Origin: Sulfuricaulis sp040901545 | GTDB taxonomy: Bacteria > Pseudomonadota > Gammaproteobacteria > Acidiferrobacterales > Sulfurifustaceae | Reading direction: 5' to 3' | Assembly: GCF_040901545.1 (NCBI RefSeq) | Contig: NZ_JBBDYL010000050.1 | Coordinates: forward strand, 1 to 64,000 | DNA length: 64,000 nt | Shown here: piece by piece, positions 27,141 through 36,680 of the stretch | Position numbering within the stretch: position 1 is the stretch's first letter | Layout: every line of letters starts with the position of its first letter | Made by a program: the position numbers and the translations under genes | Notes under the pieces: generated by a model | Told to the model about the DNA's origin: nothing | Database searches by the model: none | Seen by the model: the letters and a program-made list of their open reading frames with translations, nothing else

Positions 27141-27855
27141 TGTCTTTCTCCTGGTAATCACGTGTTCCAAAAAAAGTTAAAGCGGCGGTTCAATCTCAGC
27201 GTAATAAAATAAATTATGTCTCTACCCTTAGCCAAACATCTCAAAAATGACGTTTCCAACAATGGTTTGAACTTATTCCTAGATTATCTTTTCGTCAGTA
27301 TTGTGTGCCCACATGTTCACAAACGCCGTCGTGGCCAGCATAATCTTCTCAAATTAATCACCTTGTTCATATCCGACAGCGAAACGGGGCTCGAATAAAC
27401 TGAATTACAAGCAATCCGTTGGTAATATTAGAGTCTATTCGGCGTCATCGCTTGAAAATTACAACCAGTTGGGCATTGCCCGATCCCGGGAAACCGTTAG
27501 ACATGTCACGGAAGCTCTGATTTAATAATCGAGCATCGCTGAAACGCGGAGAATATCGAGAAAATACCAGGGAAAATCTTGGCAAAACCCGTGCCGGAGC
27601 AGGGAAGCGCCAATAGCGCCTGGCTGGAGACCAAGACGTGCGCCACGACGGTAACAATAAAGGTTCCGGAATTAATCCAGAACACCATTACAAAAAATCA
27701 GTAAAATTATGATTGGACTGACCTCCTGATTGCAGCGAGCAGGTTGATTCCGATTCAACGGAAGGGGTGGAACAAGCATCGCCTTCCGCAAGTCGCTCAG
27801 CCCCAACACTAGATAAGAGGAGTGAACATACCTGCCCAGCGAGGCTCAATCAATA
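27141..27855. other. 715-bp intergenic region before fabA
   Basis: This is more AT-rich than its surroundings and contains only short unsupported frames (the best, 27216-27398, has no ribosome site or family resemblance). No tRNA or terminator is obvious. The right end must hold the fabA-fabB promoter. An unannotated small RNA cannot be excluded. Confidence 0.5.
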
Positions 27856-28395
27856 ATGAACGCAGTTATAAAAGCGTTGAAGCAAAAACAAAATAGCTAT
27901 ACACGTGAAGAACTGCTCTCTTGCGGGCGGGGAGAGCTTTTCGGCACCGACAACGCCCAGTTGCCGCTGCCGCCCATGCTGATGTTCGATCGCATCACCT
28001 CCATTACCGAAACCGGCGGGGCGTATGACAAAGGCGAGATGATTGCCGAGCTGGACATCAAACCGGATTTGTGGTTTTTCCACTGCCACTTTCAGGGCGA
28101 CCCCGTCATGCCGGGCTGCCTGGGGCTGGATGCCATGTGGCAGTTGGTGGGATTTTATCTCGGGTGGATGGGCGGACCGGGCAAAGGCCGCGCATTGGGC
28201 GCCGGCGAAGTGAAGTTTACCGGTCAGGTGACGCCCGAAAACAAGCTGGTGATCTACCGCATCGATATCAAGCGCTTGATCATGCGCAAGCTCGTTATGG
28301 GTATCGCCGATGCGGTGATGGAGGTAGATGGGAGAAAAATTTATTCCGCGTCGGATTTGCGCGTGGGCCTGTTTACATCTACCGAGAATTTCTGA
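27856..28395 (+). CDS. fabA: 3-hydroxydecanoyl-ACP dehydratase/isomerase
   Basis: A 179-residue FabA. It dehydrates 3-hydroxydecanoyl-ACP and isomerises the product to cis-3-decenoyl-ACP, the entry to unsaturated fatty acids. The catalytic His is in FHCHFQGDPVMPGCLGLD (about residues 74-91) and the Asp in GLDAMWQ. It is followed 11 bases later by fabB, the standard fabA-fabB operon. Confidence 0.95.
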   Translation: MNAVIKALKQKQNSYTREELLSCGRGELFGTDNAQLPLPPMLMFDRITSITETGGAYDKGEMIAELDIKPDLWFFHCHFQGDPVMPGCLGLDAMWQLVGFYLGWMGGPGKGRALGAGEVKFTGQVTPENKLVIYRIDIKRLIMRKLVMGIADAVMEVDGRKIYSASDLRVGLFTSTENF

Positions 28396-28406
28396 GGGAA
28401 GGAACC

Positions 28407-29624
28407 TTGAAACGAGTTGTAGTGACCGGACTGGGTATCGTTTCCAGCATCGGCAAAAACAAACAAGAAGTGTTGGCATCACTCAAGCAAGCTCGCTCCG
28501 GCATTACCTTCAGCCGGGAGTACGCCGATCTGGGGTTCCGGAGTCACGTTCACGGCGCGGTAACAATCGACATAGAAAAATTGATCGACCGCAAGCTGCG
28601 ACGTTTCATGGGCGATGCCGCCGCTTACAATTACCTGGCCATGGCTCAGGCCATCAAGGACGCCGGGTTGAGTGAAGCGCAAATTTCCAGTCCGCGCATC
28701 GGATTGATTACCGGCTCAGGGGGAGCGTCGACAGCGAACACCGTCGAGGCGGCCGACACGCTGCGCTCCAAGGGCCTGCGCAAGGTAGGGCCGTTCATGG
28801 TACCCCGCACCATGGGGAGCACCACCTCGGCATGCCTGGCAACGGCTTTCAAGATCAAGGGCGTGGGGTATTCCATCAGTTCGGCCTGTGCCACCAGCGC
28901 GCACTGCATCGGCAACGCCGGCGAGCTGATCCAGATGGGCAAGCAGGACATGATATTTGCCGGCGGCGGTGAAGAGCTACATTGGTCCATGACGGTGATG
29001 TTCGACGCCATGGGAGCGCTTTCTTCCAAATACAACAGCACACCGGACAAGGCGTCGCGCGCCTACGATGTGGACCGTGACGGCTTCGTGATTTCCGGGG
29101 GCGGTGGCATGGTGGTACTCGAAGAGCTGGAACACGCCCGCAAACGCGGCGCCAGAATCTACGCCGAACTGGTGGGCTATGGCGCGACTTCGGATGGATA
29201 CGATATGGTGCAGCCTTCCGGCGAGGGAGCCGTGCGCTGCATGCAGCAGGCCCTGTCCACCGCGGATGGGCCCGTGGATTACATCAACGCTCACGGTACC
29301 AGCACGCCACTCGGCGACACCCGCGAACTGGAGGCCATACGCGAGGTGTTCGGCAGCAAGATACCTACTATCAGCTCTACCAAGTCGCTCACCGGGCACG
29401 CGCTCGGTGCGGCGGGTGTGAATGAAGTCATTTATTCTCTGCTGATGATGGAAGCGGATTTTATTTGCGAGTCGGTCAATATCGAAAATATCGATCCCGC
29501 CGCGGCCAATATGCCGATTGCCCGTAAACGCATCGACCAGGCCGGCATCACGACCGTCATGTCCAACAGCTTCGGTTTCGGCGGCACCAACGCCTGCCTG
29601 GTATTCAAGCGCTTCAGCGGGTAA
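28407..29624 (+). CDS. fabB: 3-oxoacyl-ACP synthase I
   Basis: A 405-residue condensing enzyme. The start is TTG at 28407, preceded by GGGAAGGAA; it yields LKRVVVTGLGIVSS, the FabB N-terminus, whereas the longer frame runs through fabA. Catalytic Cys is in SSACATSAHCIG (residue about 163), with His in NAHGTSTPLGD and TGHALGAAG. FabB elongates the cis-3-decenoyl-ACP made by FabA. Confidence 0.94.
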   Translation: MKRVVVTGLGIVSSIGKNKQEVLASLKQARSGITFSREYADLGFRSHVHGAVTIDIEKLIDRKLRRFMGDAAAYNYLAMAQAIKDAGLSEAQISSPRIGLITGSGGASTANTVEAADTLRSKGLRKVGPFMVPRTMGSTTSACLATAFKIKGVGYSISSACATSAHCIGNAGELIQMGKQDMIFAGGGEELHWSMTVMFDAMGALSSKYNSTPDKASRAYDVDRDGFVISGGGGMVVLEELEHARKRGARIYAELVGYGATSDGYDMVQPSGEGAVRCMQQALSTADGPVDYINAHGTSTPLGDTRELEAIREVFGSKIPTISSTKSLTGHALGAAGVNEVIYSLLMMEADFICESVNIENIDPAAANMPIARKRIDQAGITTVMSNSFGFGGTNACLVFKRFSG

Positions 29625-29716
29625 CTCCGCTGCCAAACGGGACCAGCATCCGTGCGACAGGATCTTTTCAATACCCTCCAGCCTCCATATCGATTCTTTC
29701 TTCTCGCGCAGATTAT

Positions 29717-30430
29717 TTAGAGCGCGGGCTTCAATACGATTTCGACCCGGCGGTTCCGCGCCTTGTTCTCTTCCGTATCGTTGGCCGCTACCGGGTGGTA
29801 CTTCGAAAAACCCAGGGATTCGAGACGGGTCGGATCGATCTGGTGCTTGGTCTCGAAATACTGCGCCACGCTCGCGGCACGTGCGGCGGACAACTCCCAG
29901 TTGGAAGGATACTTCGCCTTGAGCTTCTCGCTGATCGGCGTGTCGTCCGTGTGCCCCTCGACGCGGATGACGTCGGCGCCGTCCTTGATGGCCTCCGCCA
30001 ATTTGTCGAGGGCCGTCATTCCCTGGGGAAGAATATCGGCACTGCCGGAGCGAAACACGATCTTGTCGAGCATGCGGACCGACAATTGGCCGCGGAGTTG
30101 TTCGATCTCCACGTTCTTGTCCGCGAGTTCCTGGCTCAGCCGCGCGCGCAGATCATTCTCCTGTTTTTGCAGCGCCTCCAGCTTGCGCTGGTTGGCCTCC
30201 GCCGCCTGGCGGAACACGCCGAGTTCCTGGTTCGCCGACATCAGTATCGCGTCAGTTTCCGCGCGGGCGGCTGTGCACGCGGCCAAATCGTTTTTGGCGC
30301 GCGTCTCGCACGCCGTAAGCTCTTTCTGCTTGGCGTCGAGTTCGGATTGCTTCTCCTCGAACGTCGAAGTCGATACACAACCGGCGAAGAACACGCAGGA
30401 CACCAGCCCAATACGCATTAACTGTTTCAT
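29717..30430 (-). CDS. OmpA-family lipoprotein
   Basis: A 237-residue lipoprotein (lipobox FFAGC, Cys18). Residues 25-110 form a coiled coil rich in Glu, Lys and Gln; residues 120-237 are an OmpA/MotB peptidoglycan-binding domain with VEGHTDDTPI and NWELSAARAASVAQYF and the NRRVEI end. The second ATG (30430) is used because GGGAG is then six bases away. It probably links outer membrane to peptidoglycan. Confidence 0.88.
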   Translation of the reverse strand: MKQLMRIGLVSCVFFAGCVSTSTFEEKQSELDAKQKELTACETRAKNDLAACTAARAETDAILMSANQELGVFRQAAEANQRKLEALQKQENDLRARLSQELADKNVEIEQLRGQLSVRMLDKIVFRSGSADILPQGMTALDKLAEAIKDGADVIRVEGHTDDTPISEKLKAKYPSNWELSAARAASVAQYFETKHQIDPTRLESLGFSKYHPVAANDTEENKARNRRVEIVLKPAL

Positions 30431-30709
30431 GATCATCTCCCTTTTGCAGGTAATCTGAATGGTTGCTGCGAGTTAATAAATTCCGGACCCTTTTGCTTCC
30501 GTGCGGGTCAAGGGAAAAATACTAAAGGACGTGTATCGTGAAGATCAATTTGGAAAGGATGGACGGACGATTTCGGGTGCGTGAGCGGAGCTTAGAAAAC
30601 ATCCGACAGGAGTCCACAAAGAAAAAACTGAGAATTCCTTCCGATTTGCTTCGCCGTCAGCGGTATCGGGTGGACACTCTCAGGATAATTGGTCGCCGGC
30701 CACGCCGGT

Positions 30710-31441
30710 TCAGCGCCGGCGACTGAGCCGCATACGCTTGATTTTGTTTTCGCCCAGCGGTTGGAAAATCTTCACGCGCAGGCTTTCATTCCATTCGGCG
30801 GCAAAATCCCGTTGCAGGCTGAGGTTGATCGCAGCGGTAACGATCATTGCCATCAGCGCCCCCAGGCTTGCCAGCGCCATGTCCTTGTGAGCGTCCCAGA
30901 CGTCGCCCTGCGTCCCAAGATATTCCATGCCGAGATCGCCACCAAAGAATTCGGCCGCGCCCCATTCGAACAGCTCGAAGAGCATGGAACTGGACATGGT
31001 GATGTCGAGTGGCAGGAAATAGCCCCAGAAACCGCGCACGCTGGCGATGCGGATGAACACCTCCCGAACCGGGTAGGCCAGCAACAGCCCGTAGGAAAAA
31101 TGAATCGCGCGATCAAAATGATTGCGCTCGAAGCCGAGCGCATCGTTCAGGCTGAAACCGAAGAGAAAGATGAAGCTTTCGTCATACGGCACCCTGGTGT
31201 AGGTGTAGTGCGCGCCAATTTCATGCAGCAGGAGAAATACGAATATCAGGGTGTAGGAAATATTCGACAGAGGAAAGTAACGATAGGTTAGGCCCAGCAC
31301 CAGCACGAATGCCGCGACTAGCGCATTCTCCAGCGCCCAGTCGGCGCGGTCATAGGGTTCGATGGCAAGCCAAACCCACTCGAACGCGAATATGCCCGCC
31401 AGAATCAGCAGATAGTTGTGACGAACCAAGCGGGTGATCAT
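30710..31441 (-). CDS. DUF2238 membrane protein
   Basis: A 243-residue protein with about six TM helices, of the YjdF/DUF2238 family: PLSNISYTLIFVFLLLHEIG, HFDRAIHFSYGLLLAYP and FELFEWGAA are conserved blocks with polar residues inside the helices. Function unknown. Confidence 0.88.
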   Translation of the reverse strand: MITRLVRHNYLLILAGIFAFEWVWLAIEPYDRADWALENALVAAFVLVLGLTYRYFPLSNISYTLIFVFLLLHEIGAHYTYTRVPYDESFIFLFGFSLNDALGFERNHFDRAIHFSYGLLLAYPVREVFIRIASVRGFWGYFLPLDITMSSSMLFELFEWGAAEFFGGDLGMEYLGTQGDVWDAHKDMALASLGALMAMIVTAAINLSLQRDFAAEWNESLRVKIFQPLGENKIKRMRLSRRR

Positions 31442-31549
31442 TGAAATTAATGGTAAAGATGTTTGTAATCGGTATAAACCGGCGCAAGATCCATTAATCC
31501 GTCCCTTTTATCCGCCGGACAGTTAGCCACCCCAGGCGAAAGGGATGCT

Positions 31550-32611
31550 TCAATCGCCGTGGCTTTTCTGTTGGATTGAGCGGGCGAAATCGAGCATGCG
31601 TTGCGTGGCGCGCAGCGCCTTGACCCGCACCGCCTCTTCGACGTGTACCTCGTTCGCGCCGGTTTCCAGCGTTTCCGCCAGATTGGTCAAGGCGTTCATC
31701 GCCATCCACGGGCAATGGGCGCAGCTTTCGCAAGTGGCGCCCTCGCCCGCCGTGGGCGCTTCCATGAGGATCTTGTCCGGCGCCGCCTGGTGCATCTTGT
31801 AGAAAATACCGCGGTCGGTGGCGACGATCAGCTTTTTATTCGGGAGATCCTTCGCCGCCTGGATCAGCTGGCTGGTAGATCCGATGAGGTCGGCCTGATC
31901 GAGCACCGCTGCCGGCGACTCGGGATGCGCAATGATCGCGGCATCGGGGTTCTGGCGTTTGAGCGCCGCGAGCGCCAGGCCCTTGAACTCGTCATGCACC
32001 ACGCAGGCGGCGTTCCATATCAGCATGTCCGCGCCGGTCAGGCGTTGTAAATATTTTCCGAGATGCTTGTCCGGTGCCCAGAGAATTTTCTCACCTCGAG
32101 CTTTCAGATGTTCGATGAGCTTGACCGCGATGCTCGAAGTGACGACCCAGTCGGCGCGCGCCTTCACCTCGGCACTGGTGTTGGAATACACGACTACCTG
32201 GCGGTCGGGGTGGGCGTCGCAGAAGGGGATGAACTGGTCCGCCGGACAGCCAAGATCGAGCGAGCACTCGGCCTCCAGCGTCGGCATGAGCACGCGCTTT
32301 TCAGGGTTGAGGATTTTCGCGGTCTCGCCCATGAACCGCACCCCCGCGACGACCAGCGTCCGCGCGGGGTGCGCGTTGCCGAAGCGCGCCATCTCGAGCG
32401 AGTCCGCGACACAACCGCCGGTTTCCTCGGCCAGGCGCTGCAGGTCCTCATCCACGTAGTAGTGCGCGACCAGCACGGCGTTGCGTTCCTCGAGGAGTCG
32501 CTTGATACGTTCGCGCAGGCGCGTGCGTTCCCCGTCCGAGAGCGACGGGGGCGGCGGTGCCGTCGGTAACCTGACGTTCACCGGGACGGGAATTTCGACT
32601 CGCTGATTCAT
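31550..32611 (-). CDS. nadA: Quinolinate synthase
   Basis: A 353-residue NadA. It condenses iminoaspartate and dihydroxyacetone phosphate to quinolinate in de novo NAD synthesis. Three [4Fe-4S]-ligand cysteines can be placed in LDLGCPAD, NAACVVHDEF and CESCAHCPW. HPESPAAV and GSTSQLI are active-site blocks. GAGAGG stands before the ATG. nadB and nadC are not in the window. Confidence 0.95.
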   Translation of the reverse strand: MNQRVEIPVPVNVRLPTAPPPPSLSDGERTRLRERIKRLLEERNAVLVAHYYVDEDLQRLAEETGGCVADSLEMARFGNAHPARTLVVAGVRFMGETAKILNPEKRVLMPTLEAECSLDLGCPADQFIPFCDAHPDRQVVVYSNTSAEVKARADWVVTSSIAVKLIEHLKARGEKILWAPDKHLGKYLQRLTGADMLIWNAACVVHDEFKGLALAALKRQNPDAAIIAHPESPAAVLDQADLIGSTSQLIQAAKDLPNKKLIVATDRGIFYKMHQAAPDKILMEAPTAGEGATCESCAHCPWMAMNALTNLAETLETGANEVHVEEAVRVKALRATQRMLDFARSIQQKSHGD

Positions 32612-32839
32612 TTTTTACCTCTCGTGCTCGGCCCGGTCCGGGAGCATGCACTGCTTATTGTTTGCGGCCGGGCCACTCCAAAATCAATACACTGCGCCCC
32701 ATTAAATCACCCAGCGGTTATTTCAATCAAATACCGTGAGGCCGTGGGAATCACGGATCACGAGGAAAACCAGGAAATCGGAGGCGGCCGGTCGCGGGCG
32801 GGGTATCGTGGCGGCGGTGATGTTGCCGACCGGCACGGT

Positions 32840-33721
32840 TTATCGGTCCTTGCTTCCCCGCATCTGCTCCAGCACCAACAGCAGCGAACTCGTGTCCTGC
32901 TCGCCGAAGCCGCTATCCATAAGCACGTTGAGCTGCTGCATCACCTGCTCGGTAACGGGCAGCGGCAGATCGGTTTCATGCGCGAGTTCGAGCGCGACAC
33001 CGATGTCCTTGTGATGCAGCGCGGCCACGATGCCGGCGGTAAAATCCCGCTCGACCATCTTCTTGCCCAGCTCATCCAGCATGCGGCTCGCGCCCATTCC
33101 GGTCATGACCGCCTCGCGCACCTTGGCCGGATCCGCGCCCTGCTCGCGCGCGAACAGCAGCGCCTCGGCCGCCCCTTGCAGGCTGGCAAGCTGCGCGATT
33201 TGATTGGCGAGCTTGGTCACCTGCCCGGTTCCCGGCGGACCCATATGAAAAAACGTCTTGCCCATGGTTTCCAGCAGTGGTCGAACGCGTTCGAATACGG
33301 TCTTTTCGCCGCCGACGAAGAATGTGAGCGAGGCCGCCTTGGCCACCGCGACGCCGCCCGAGACCGGTGCATCCAGCATGGCAATACCGCGTTCGCCAAG
33401 GCGCCGCGCCACGTCGCGCGCGATTGCGGGCGATATCGTGCTCATGTCCACATGAATCAAACCGGGCGCGGCGCCATGCACAATCCCGTCCGACCCGAGC
33501 GCGACCGACTCGACATCGCATCCGGCCATGACCATGGTAAACACCACTTCGCTCACTTTGGCGACCTCGGCGGGTGAGGCGAGCAGTTTTAAATTTAGCC
33601 GGTGGGCATGGGCGCGCGAACGCTCGCTGCGCGCATAAGTGGTAATCGTGTGTCCGGCAGCGAGCAGATGCCGCGCCATCTCGCTGCCCATGTTGCCGAG
33701 ACCGATAAATCCGAGTTGCAT
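32840..33721 (-). CDS. 3-hydroxyisobutyrate-dehydrogenase-family oxidoreductase
   Basis: A 293-residue beta-hydroxyacid dehydrogenase. The Rossmann motif is GFIGLGNMGSEMA at residues 3-15, the substrate motif DAPVSGGVAVAKAASL is near residue 120, and the catalytic Lys is in TGQVTKLANQ near residue 170. It could act on hydroxyisobutyrate, tartronate semialdehyde or succinic semialdehyde; sequence alone does not decide. The ATG at 33721 follows AAGGTG; a GTG nine bases upstream is an alternative. Confidence 0.9.
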   Translation of the reverse strand: MQLGFIGLGNMGSEMARHLLAAGHTITTYARSERSRAHAHRLNLKLLASPAEVAKVSEVVFTMVMAGCDVESVALGSDGIVHGAAPGLIHVDMSTISPAIARDVARRLGERGIAMLDAPVSGGVAVAKAASLTFFVGGEKTVFERVRPLLETMGKTFFHMGPPGTGQVTKLANQIAQLASLQGAAEALLFAREQGADPAKVREAVMTGMGASRMLDELGKKMVERDFTAGIVAALHHKDIGVALELAHETDLPLPVTEQVMQQLNVLMDSGFGEQDTSSLLLVLEQMRGSKDR

Positions 33722-33814
33722 GGGTTTCACCTTGTACTGACGGAAAAAGTGAACATTACCTTATTAGGCAAGGGAGTGGATATTGAAAATTAAATCGCTT
33801 CGACCGCTTTAACT

Positions 33815-34225
33815 GGTCGCATATTCCGAATGAACCGGGATGTCGTCGCCACCGCAAGACCAGCTTGCCCGCGAGTCCCAGAAAGCGCGGGCTTGTGGCT
33901 GCATCATTGGGTCGCCGTCGAGTGAACCGGCCGGGATGACGATCATGTCCGTTTCCTTCACGTAGCGTGGCACTTGGCTGCCGCACACCGAACAGAACCG
34001 GCTGGTGAAGCGCTTCGCCTCCGGGATTTTGTAGGAACGAACCCGTTCTTCGCCCTTGATCTATTTGATCGATCCGGGCTTCACCAGCAGGTTCGATGCA
34101 TGCTCCGTGCCCGTGACCTTGCGACAGCGGCGGCAGTGGCAATGATTAAACCGTTGAGGCTCCCCGCTGACTTCGTACTGGACGGAACGGCAGAGACAGC
34201 TTCCGCGAAAGATGAATTGAGTCAT
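33815..34225 (-). pseudogene. GFA-family (CENP-V) gene with in-frame TAG
   Basis: From ATG 34225 the frame reads a glutathione-dependent-formaldehyde-activating-type protein: GSCLCRSVQYEV, HCHCRRCRK, then TAG at 34061-34063, then KGEERVRSYKIPEAKRF, CSVCGSQVPRYVKE, WSCGGDDIPVHSEY. The intact paralogue at 38792-39205 has Trp (TGG) at the stop position. All zinc cysteines remain, so the lesion looks recent. One G-to-A change (TGG to TAG) explains it. Confidence 0.85.
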
Positions 34226-34370
34226 GGATTGTCCTTTGAGAACCTGAAGATGAAGCAGGTTATCGCATGCGGATTACCTATGAAACAGCTCTTGATCCCC
34301 GCATTGCACCCCAACAGTGCCAGCGCGTGGTTGCCTCGCCGCGCGTCGACACCGACATCCCAATGGAAAT

Positions 34371-35099
34371 CTACGGCGCCGGCTCCCAGGCGAAACGAAA
34401 CCGGCGCGCATCTATTTTTTGTTCGGGCAGGACTCGAAAAACGCAACGGCCGTGCCCATGCTGAAACCGTTCCTCGCGGACGACTTTTACGCCAAGCAGA
34501 TGTTGCAGCGTACAAACCGTCACGCTGCACAATGCAGGCCGGCGGCTCGCCACGTTCAGAAACGGGCAATTGCGCTCCACCAGCCGCATGCCGTCGCGAC
34601 CAATTTCGACTGACATGAATGGGTCCTCGTCCGAATACACCCCTTGCAACGCGACGAGCCGTTCCTTCAACGTCTTGCCTTCGAGCCGCGGGGTCCACTC
34701 GCGGATGCGCTTTTCAGTGAGATTGCTCAAAACCTGTTTGAGCGCTTGCGGACCAAGCCGGTCCGCTATTCCATCGATTATCTCCACCGACAGATCATCA
34801 TAATGTTTGGGGAAGACATGATCGCCGGCGGCGGTAAGTTCATAGCGCGCGACAGGGCGGCCGGCGGAAACGTTCTCGGGGCGCACCAGGTGCTTCACGA
34901 TCCAGCCCTCCTTTTCCAACTGGACCAGATGCAGGCGCGCGCCTTCATAGCTGATGTGCAGATGATCGGCCAACTCCGCGACTCCGGCTCCGCGACGCTG
35001 CTTAAGCAACGCGAGAATGGACTGGCGCACTCCCGTGACCGCCTCGCGCGCGTCTGGCGCGGGCTGTTTCCCGCCTTTTCGCCTTAAACGTTTCGCCAT
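34371..35099 (-). CDS. SufR-like HTH regulator
   Basis: A 242-residue DeoR/ArsR-type regulator. The N-terminal HTH is VAELADHLHISYEGARLHLVQLEKEGWI (about residues 37-64). The C-terminal part has cysteines in NCPFLNVAS, PALCSVTVC and GRCVFRV, a spacing like the Fe-S-binding region of SufR. It may sense iron-sulfur status or redox, but no suf or isc genes are in the window. The start is uncertain: ATG 35099 gives a basic N-terminus; ATG 35132 adds 11 residues; neither has a good ribosome site. Confidence 0.8.
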   Translation of the reverse strand: MAKRLRRKGGKQPAPDAREAVTGVRQSILALLKQRRGAGVAELADHLHISYEGARLHLVQLEKEGWIVKHLVRPENVSAGRPVARYELTAAGDHVFPKHYDDLSVEIIDGIADRLGPQALKQVLSNLTEKRIREWTPRLEGKTLKERLVALQGVYSDEDPFMSVEIGRDGMRLVERNCPFLNVASRRPALCSVTVCTLQHLLGVKVVREERFQHGHGRCVFRVLPEQKIDARRFRFAWEPAP

Positions 35100-35168
35100 T
35101 GGTATGTGGACTACAAATATATTGCTACACATGGGCGGATCGACATTCAGTCGTGCCTATCCGACTCC

Positions 35169-35600
35169 TTACGAGCGTCCGATGCCGTGCCGATAGACCA
35201 GTGTACCACCCAGCCAGCCGCCCACGGCGAGCAGCGCTGCGCCGACCAGTGCCAGACCGAGCGCCCAGTTCGATGGAGCTACCGGCGCGCCCGCCAGCGC
35301 GCGTAATATCCAACTCGACCCAAAAGCGGTGGTCGCGCTTAACATCACCATCATATGCGCGGTTGCCGCGTTGAGGCCGGGCTCGTCGGCGCGCAACCCC
35401 AGGAAGTCGAGCACACCGGTAACCAGCGCCGGAAGCGACGCCGCCATACCGAGCGTCAGGCACCAGTAACCCATTTGCCACCAAAGCGGATCGGATTGCC
35501 ACCAACCCACAAGGTCCCACAGGATCGCGACAAACCAGAGTGCCAGCGGGAAGTGCACCAGGGCTGGATGCAGCGGATGTCCCGCAATGCGCGCGCGCAC
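35169..35600 (-). CDS. DUF2231 membrane protein
   Basis: A 143-residue protein with four TM segments and the DUF2231 signature GHPLHPALVHFPLALW near residue 7, whose histidines may bind haem or metal. GTG 35600 is chosen because GGGAGG lies six bases upstream. It overlaps the end of the next upstream gene only by its ribosome site, so the two membrane genes are co-transcribed. Confidence 0.85.
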   Translation of the reverse strand: MRARIAGHPLHPALVHFPLALWFVAILWDLVGWWQSDPLWWQMGYWCLTLGMAASLPALVTGVLDFLGLRADEPGLNAATAHMMVMLSATTAFGSSWILRALAGAPVAPSNWALGLALVGAALLAVGGWLGGTLVYRHGIGRS

Positions 35601-35616
35601 GGTCAGCCTCCCGCGG

Positions 35617-35967
35617 TCATGCGACGCCCGCAACCCCGACTACCAACAGCAGAAATGCCACAACCGCCACGAGCGCGTGAATCACGACCACCGGGCTCGG
35701 GAGCCGTCGGCCACGGACGTGATAGCTGACGAGGAAGAAACCGCCGAGGGCCGCGACGACAAAAAGACCGGTTGCCCACGCGGTTACGGTCGTCGCACCG
35801 AACTGCACGACCGCCAGGATCAAGATCACTAGGGCCGTGGCCGCCAGCAAGCCGTGGAGCACGGCCAGCGGAACGGGCGGATTTTTGTCTTTCTTAAAAT
35901 GGATGTAGGCCATGGCGACGCCGCCGAGGGCGGCGATGGCGAACAACACTGCAGCAATTACCAGCAT
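35617..35967 (-). CDS. Small four-TM membrane protein
   Basis: A 116-residue protein with four hydrophobic helices (about 1-21, 32-56, 59-80, 90-113), and the conserved-looking LHGLLAAT and IHALVAVVAF, each with a His at a helix start. Such His pairs occur in small haem-binding membrane proteins, but no assignment is safe. AGGAGA precedes the ATG. Operon with the DUF2231 gene. Confidence 0.78.
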   Translation of the reverse strand: MLVIAAVLFAIAALGGVAMAYIHFKKDKNPPVPLAVLHGLLAATALVILILAVVQFGATTVTAWATGLFVVAALGGFFLVSYHVRGRRLPSPVVVIHALVAVVAFLLLVVGVAGVA

Positions 35968-36048
35968 GTTGATTTCTCCTATTCATTGATGATTCACCCA
36001 GGTGCGCAGAATCGCGCGCAACCACTATATAACACAGGCAATTCTAAT

Positions 36049-36068
36049 ATACAAGTTATAACTTGTAT
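36049..36068. promoter_or_regulatory. 20-bp perfect palindrome
   Basis: ATACAAGTTA followed by its exact reverse complement, 82 bp upstream of the membrane-protein gene at 35967. It sits in an AT-rich patch inside GC-rich DNA and suits a MarR, HxlR or TetR-like dimer. The regulator is not identified; the inner CAAGT recalls the HxlR operators at 24.85 kb. Confidence 0.65.
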
Positions 36069-36365
36069 TATTTGTCTTAGCCAAATCAGGGAATTTGTTA
36101 CCACCAGGAGGCTTCAACGTCCGCCGGAGCGGGCGCTCGAAGCCGGGTCCCGCCACGCTCGCGTGCATGCACGGCGGTGCCTGGCGCGGCGACGGCGCGA
36201 CACGGTGGCGCGCACTGGCGGCATCGCCGGCAGATGGGAAAGAAAAAACCGCGCAGGCAGGCAATTCAGAAAAACCCCAATCAACATGGGTCTTTTGTTA
36301 TTTATTGTTTCACGGTTGGGAAAACCGGCGTCATGGCGCTGCTTGATTTCGGGGCGAACCCGAGA
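36069..36365. other. Intergenic stretch without recognised gene
   Basis: Between the 20-bp palindrome and the hairpin before the MoaD-like gene only short frames with biased composition are present; none has a family-like sequence. Confidence 0.4.
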
Positions 36366-36395
36366 ATACCCTGACGGTCCCGGACTCGTCAGGGT
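36366..36395 (+). promoter_or_regulatory. Hairpin just before the MoaD-like start
   Basis: TACCCTGACG and CGTCAGGGTA form a perfect 10-bp stem with a 10-base loop, ending six bases before the ATG at 36402. The stem's right arm includes the GGG of the ribosome site. There is no T run, so it may be a translational control element rather than a terminator. Confidence 0.6.
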
Positions 36396-36401
36396 AGGGA
36401 T

Positions 36402-36671
36402 ATGCCTCAAGTCGTGTTCACTCCCAATCTTCAGCGTCACCTCACCTGCCCGCCGCGCGCCGTCGGCGGGCACAACGTCGCGGCGGTCTTGGAAGCGGTC
36501 TTCGCTGACCAACCGGTCCTGCGCGGCTACGTATTAGACGACCAGGGTCAACTGCGCCAGCACGTGGCGATTTTCGTGGACGGTCAAATGATCGGCGATC
36601 GCGTGCGCCTGACCGACCCGGTGCACGCGGGGAGCGAGGTTTACGTCATACAGGCGCTTTCCGGAGGTTGA
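36402..36671 (+). CDS. MoaD/ThiS-like sulfur-carrier protein
   Basis: An 89-residue ubiquitin-fold protein ending in Gly-Gly (IQALSGG), the form needed for adenylation and thiocarboxylation. The fold pattern (VVFTPNLQRHL start, VAIFVDGQMI, VYVIQALSGG end) is MoaD/ThiS-like. It is followed nine bases later by a BNR-repeat protein, a pairing common in bacteria, but the pathway is unknown. No E1-like enzyme or moa/thi genes are nearby. Confidence 0.85.
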   Translation: MPQVVFTPNLQRHLTCPPRAVGGHNVAAVLEAVFADQPVLRGYVLDDQGQLRQHVAIFVDGQMIGDRVRLTDPVHAGSEVYVIQALSGG

Positions 36672-36680
36672 GGATAAAAC

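Noticed and set aside
27216..27398. 60-residue plus-strand frame before fabA
   Set aside because: No ribosome site, no family-like pattern, AT-rich intergenic DNA.
30538..30726. 62-residue Arg-rich frame between ompA-like and DUF2238 genes
   Set aside because: No ribosome site or recognisable fold; composition resembles random GC-rich sequence, though a small basic protein cannot be excluded.
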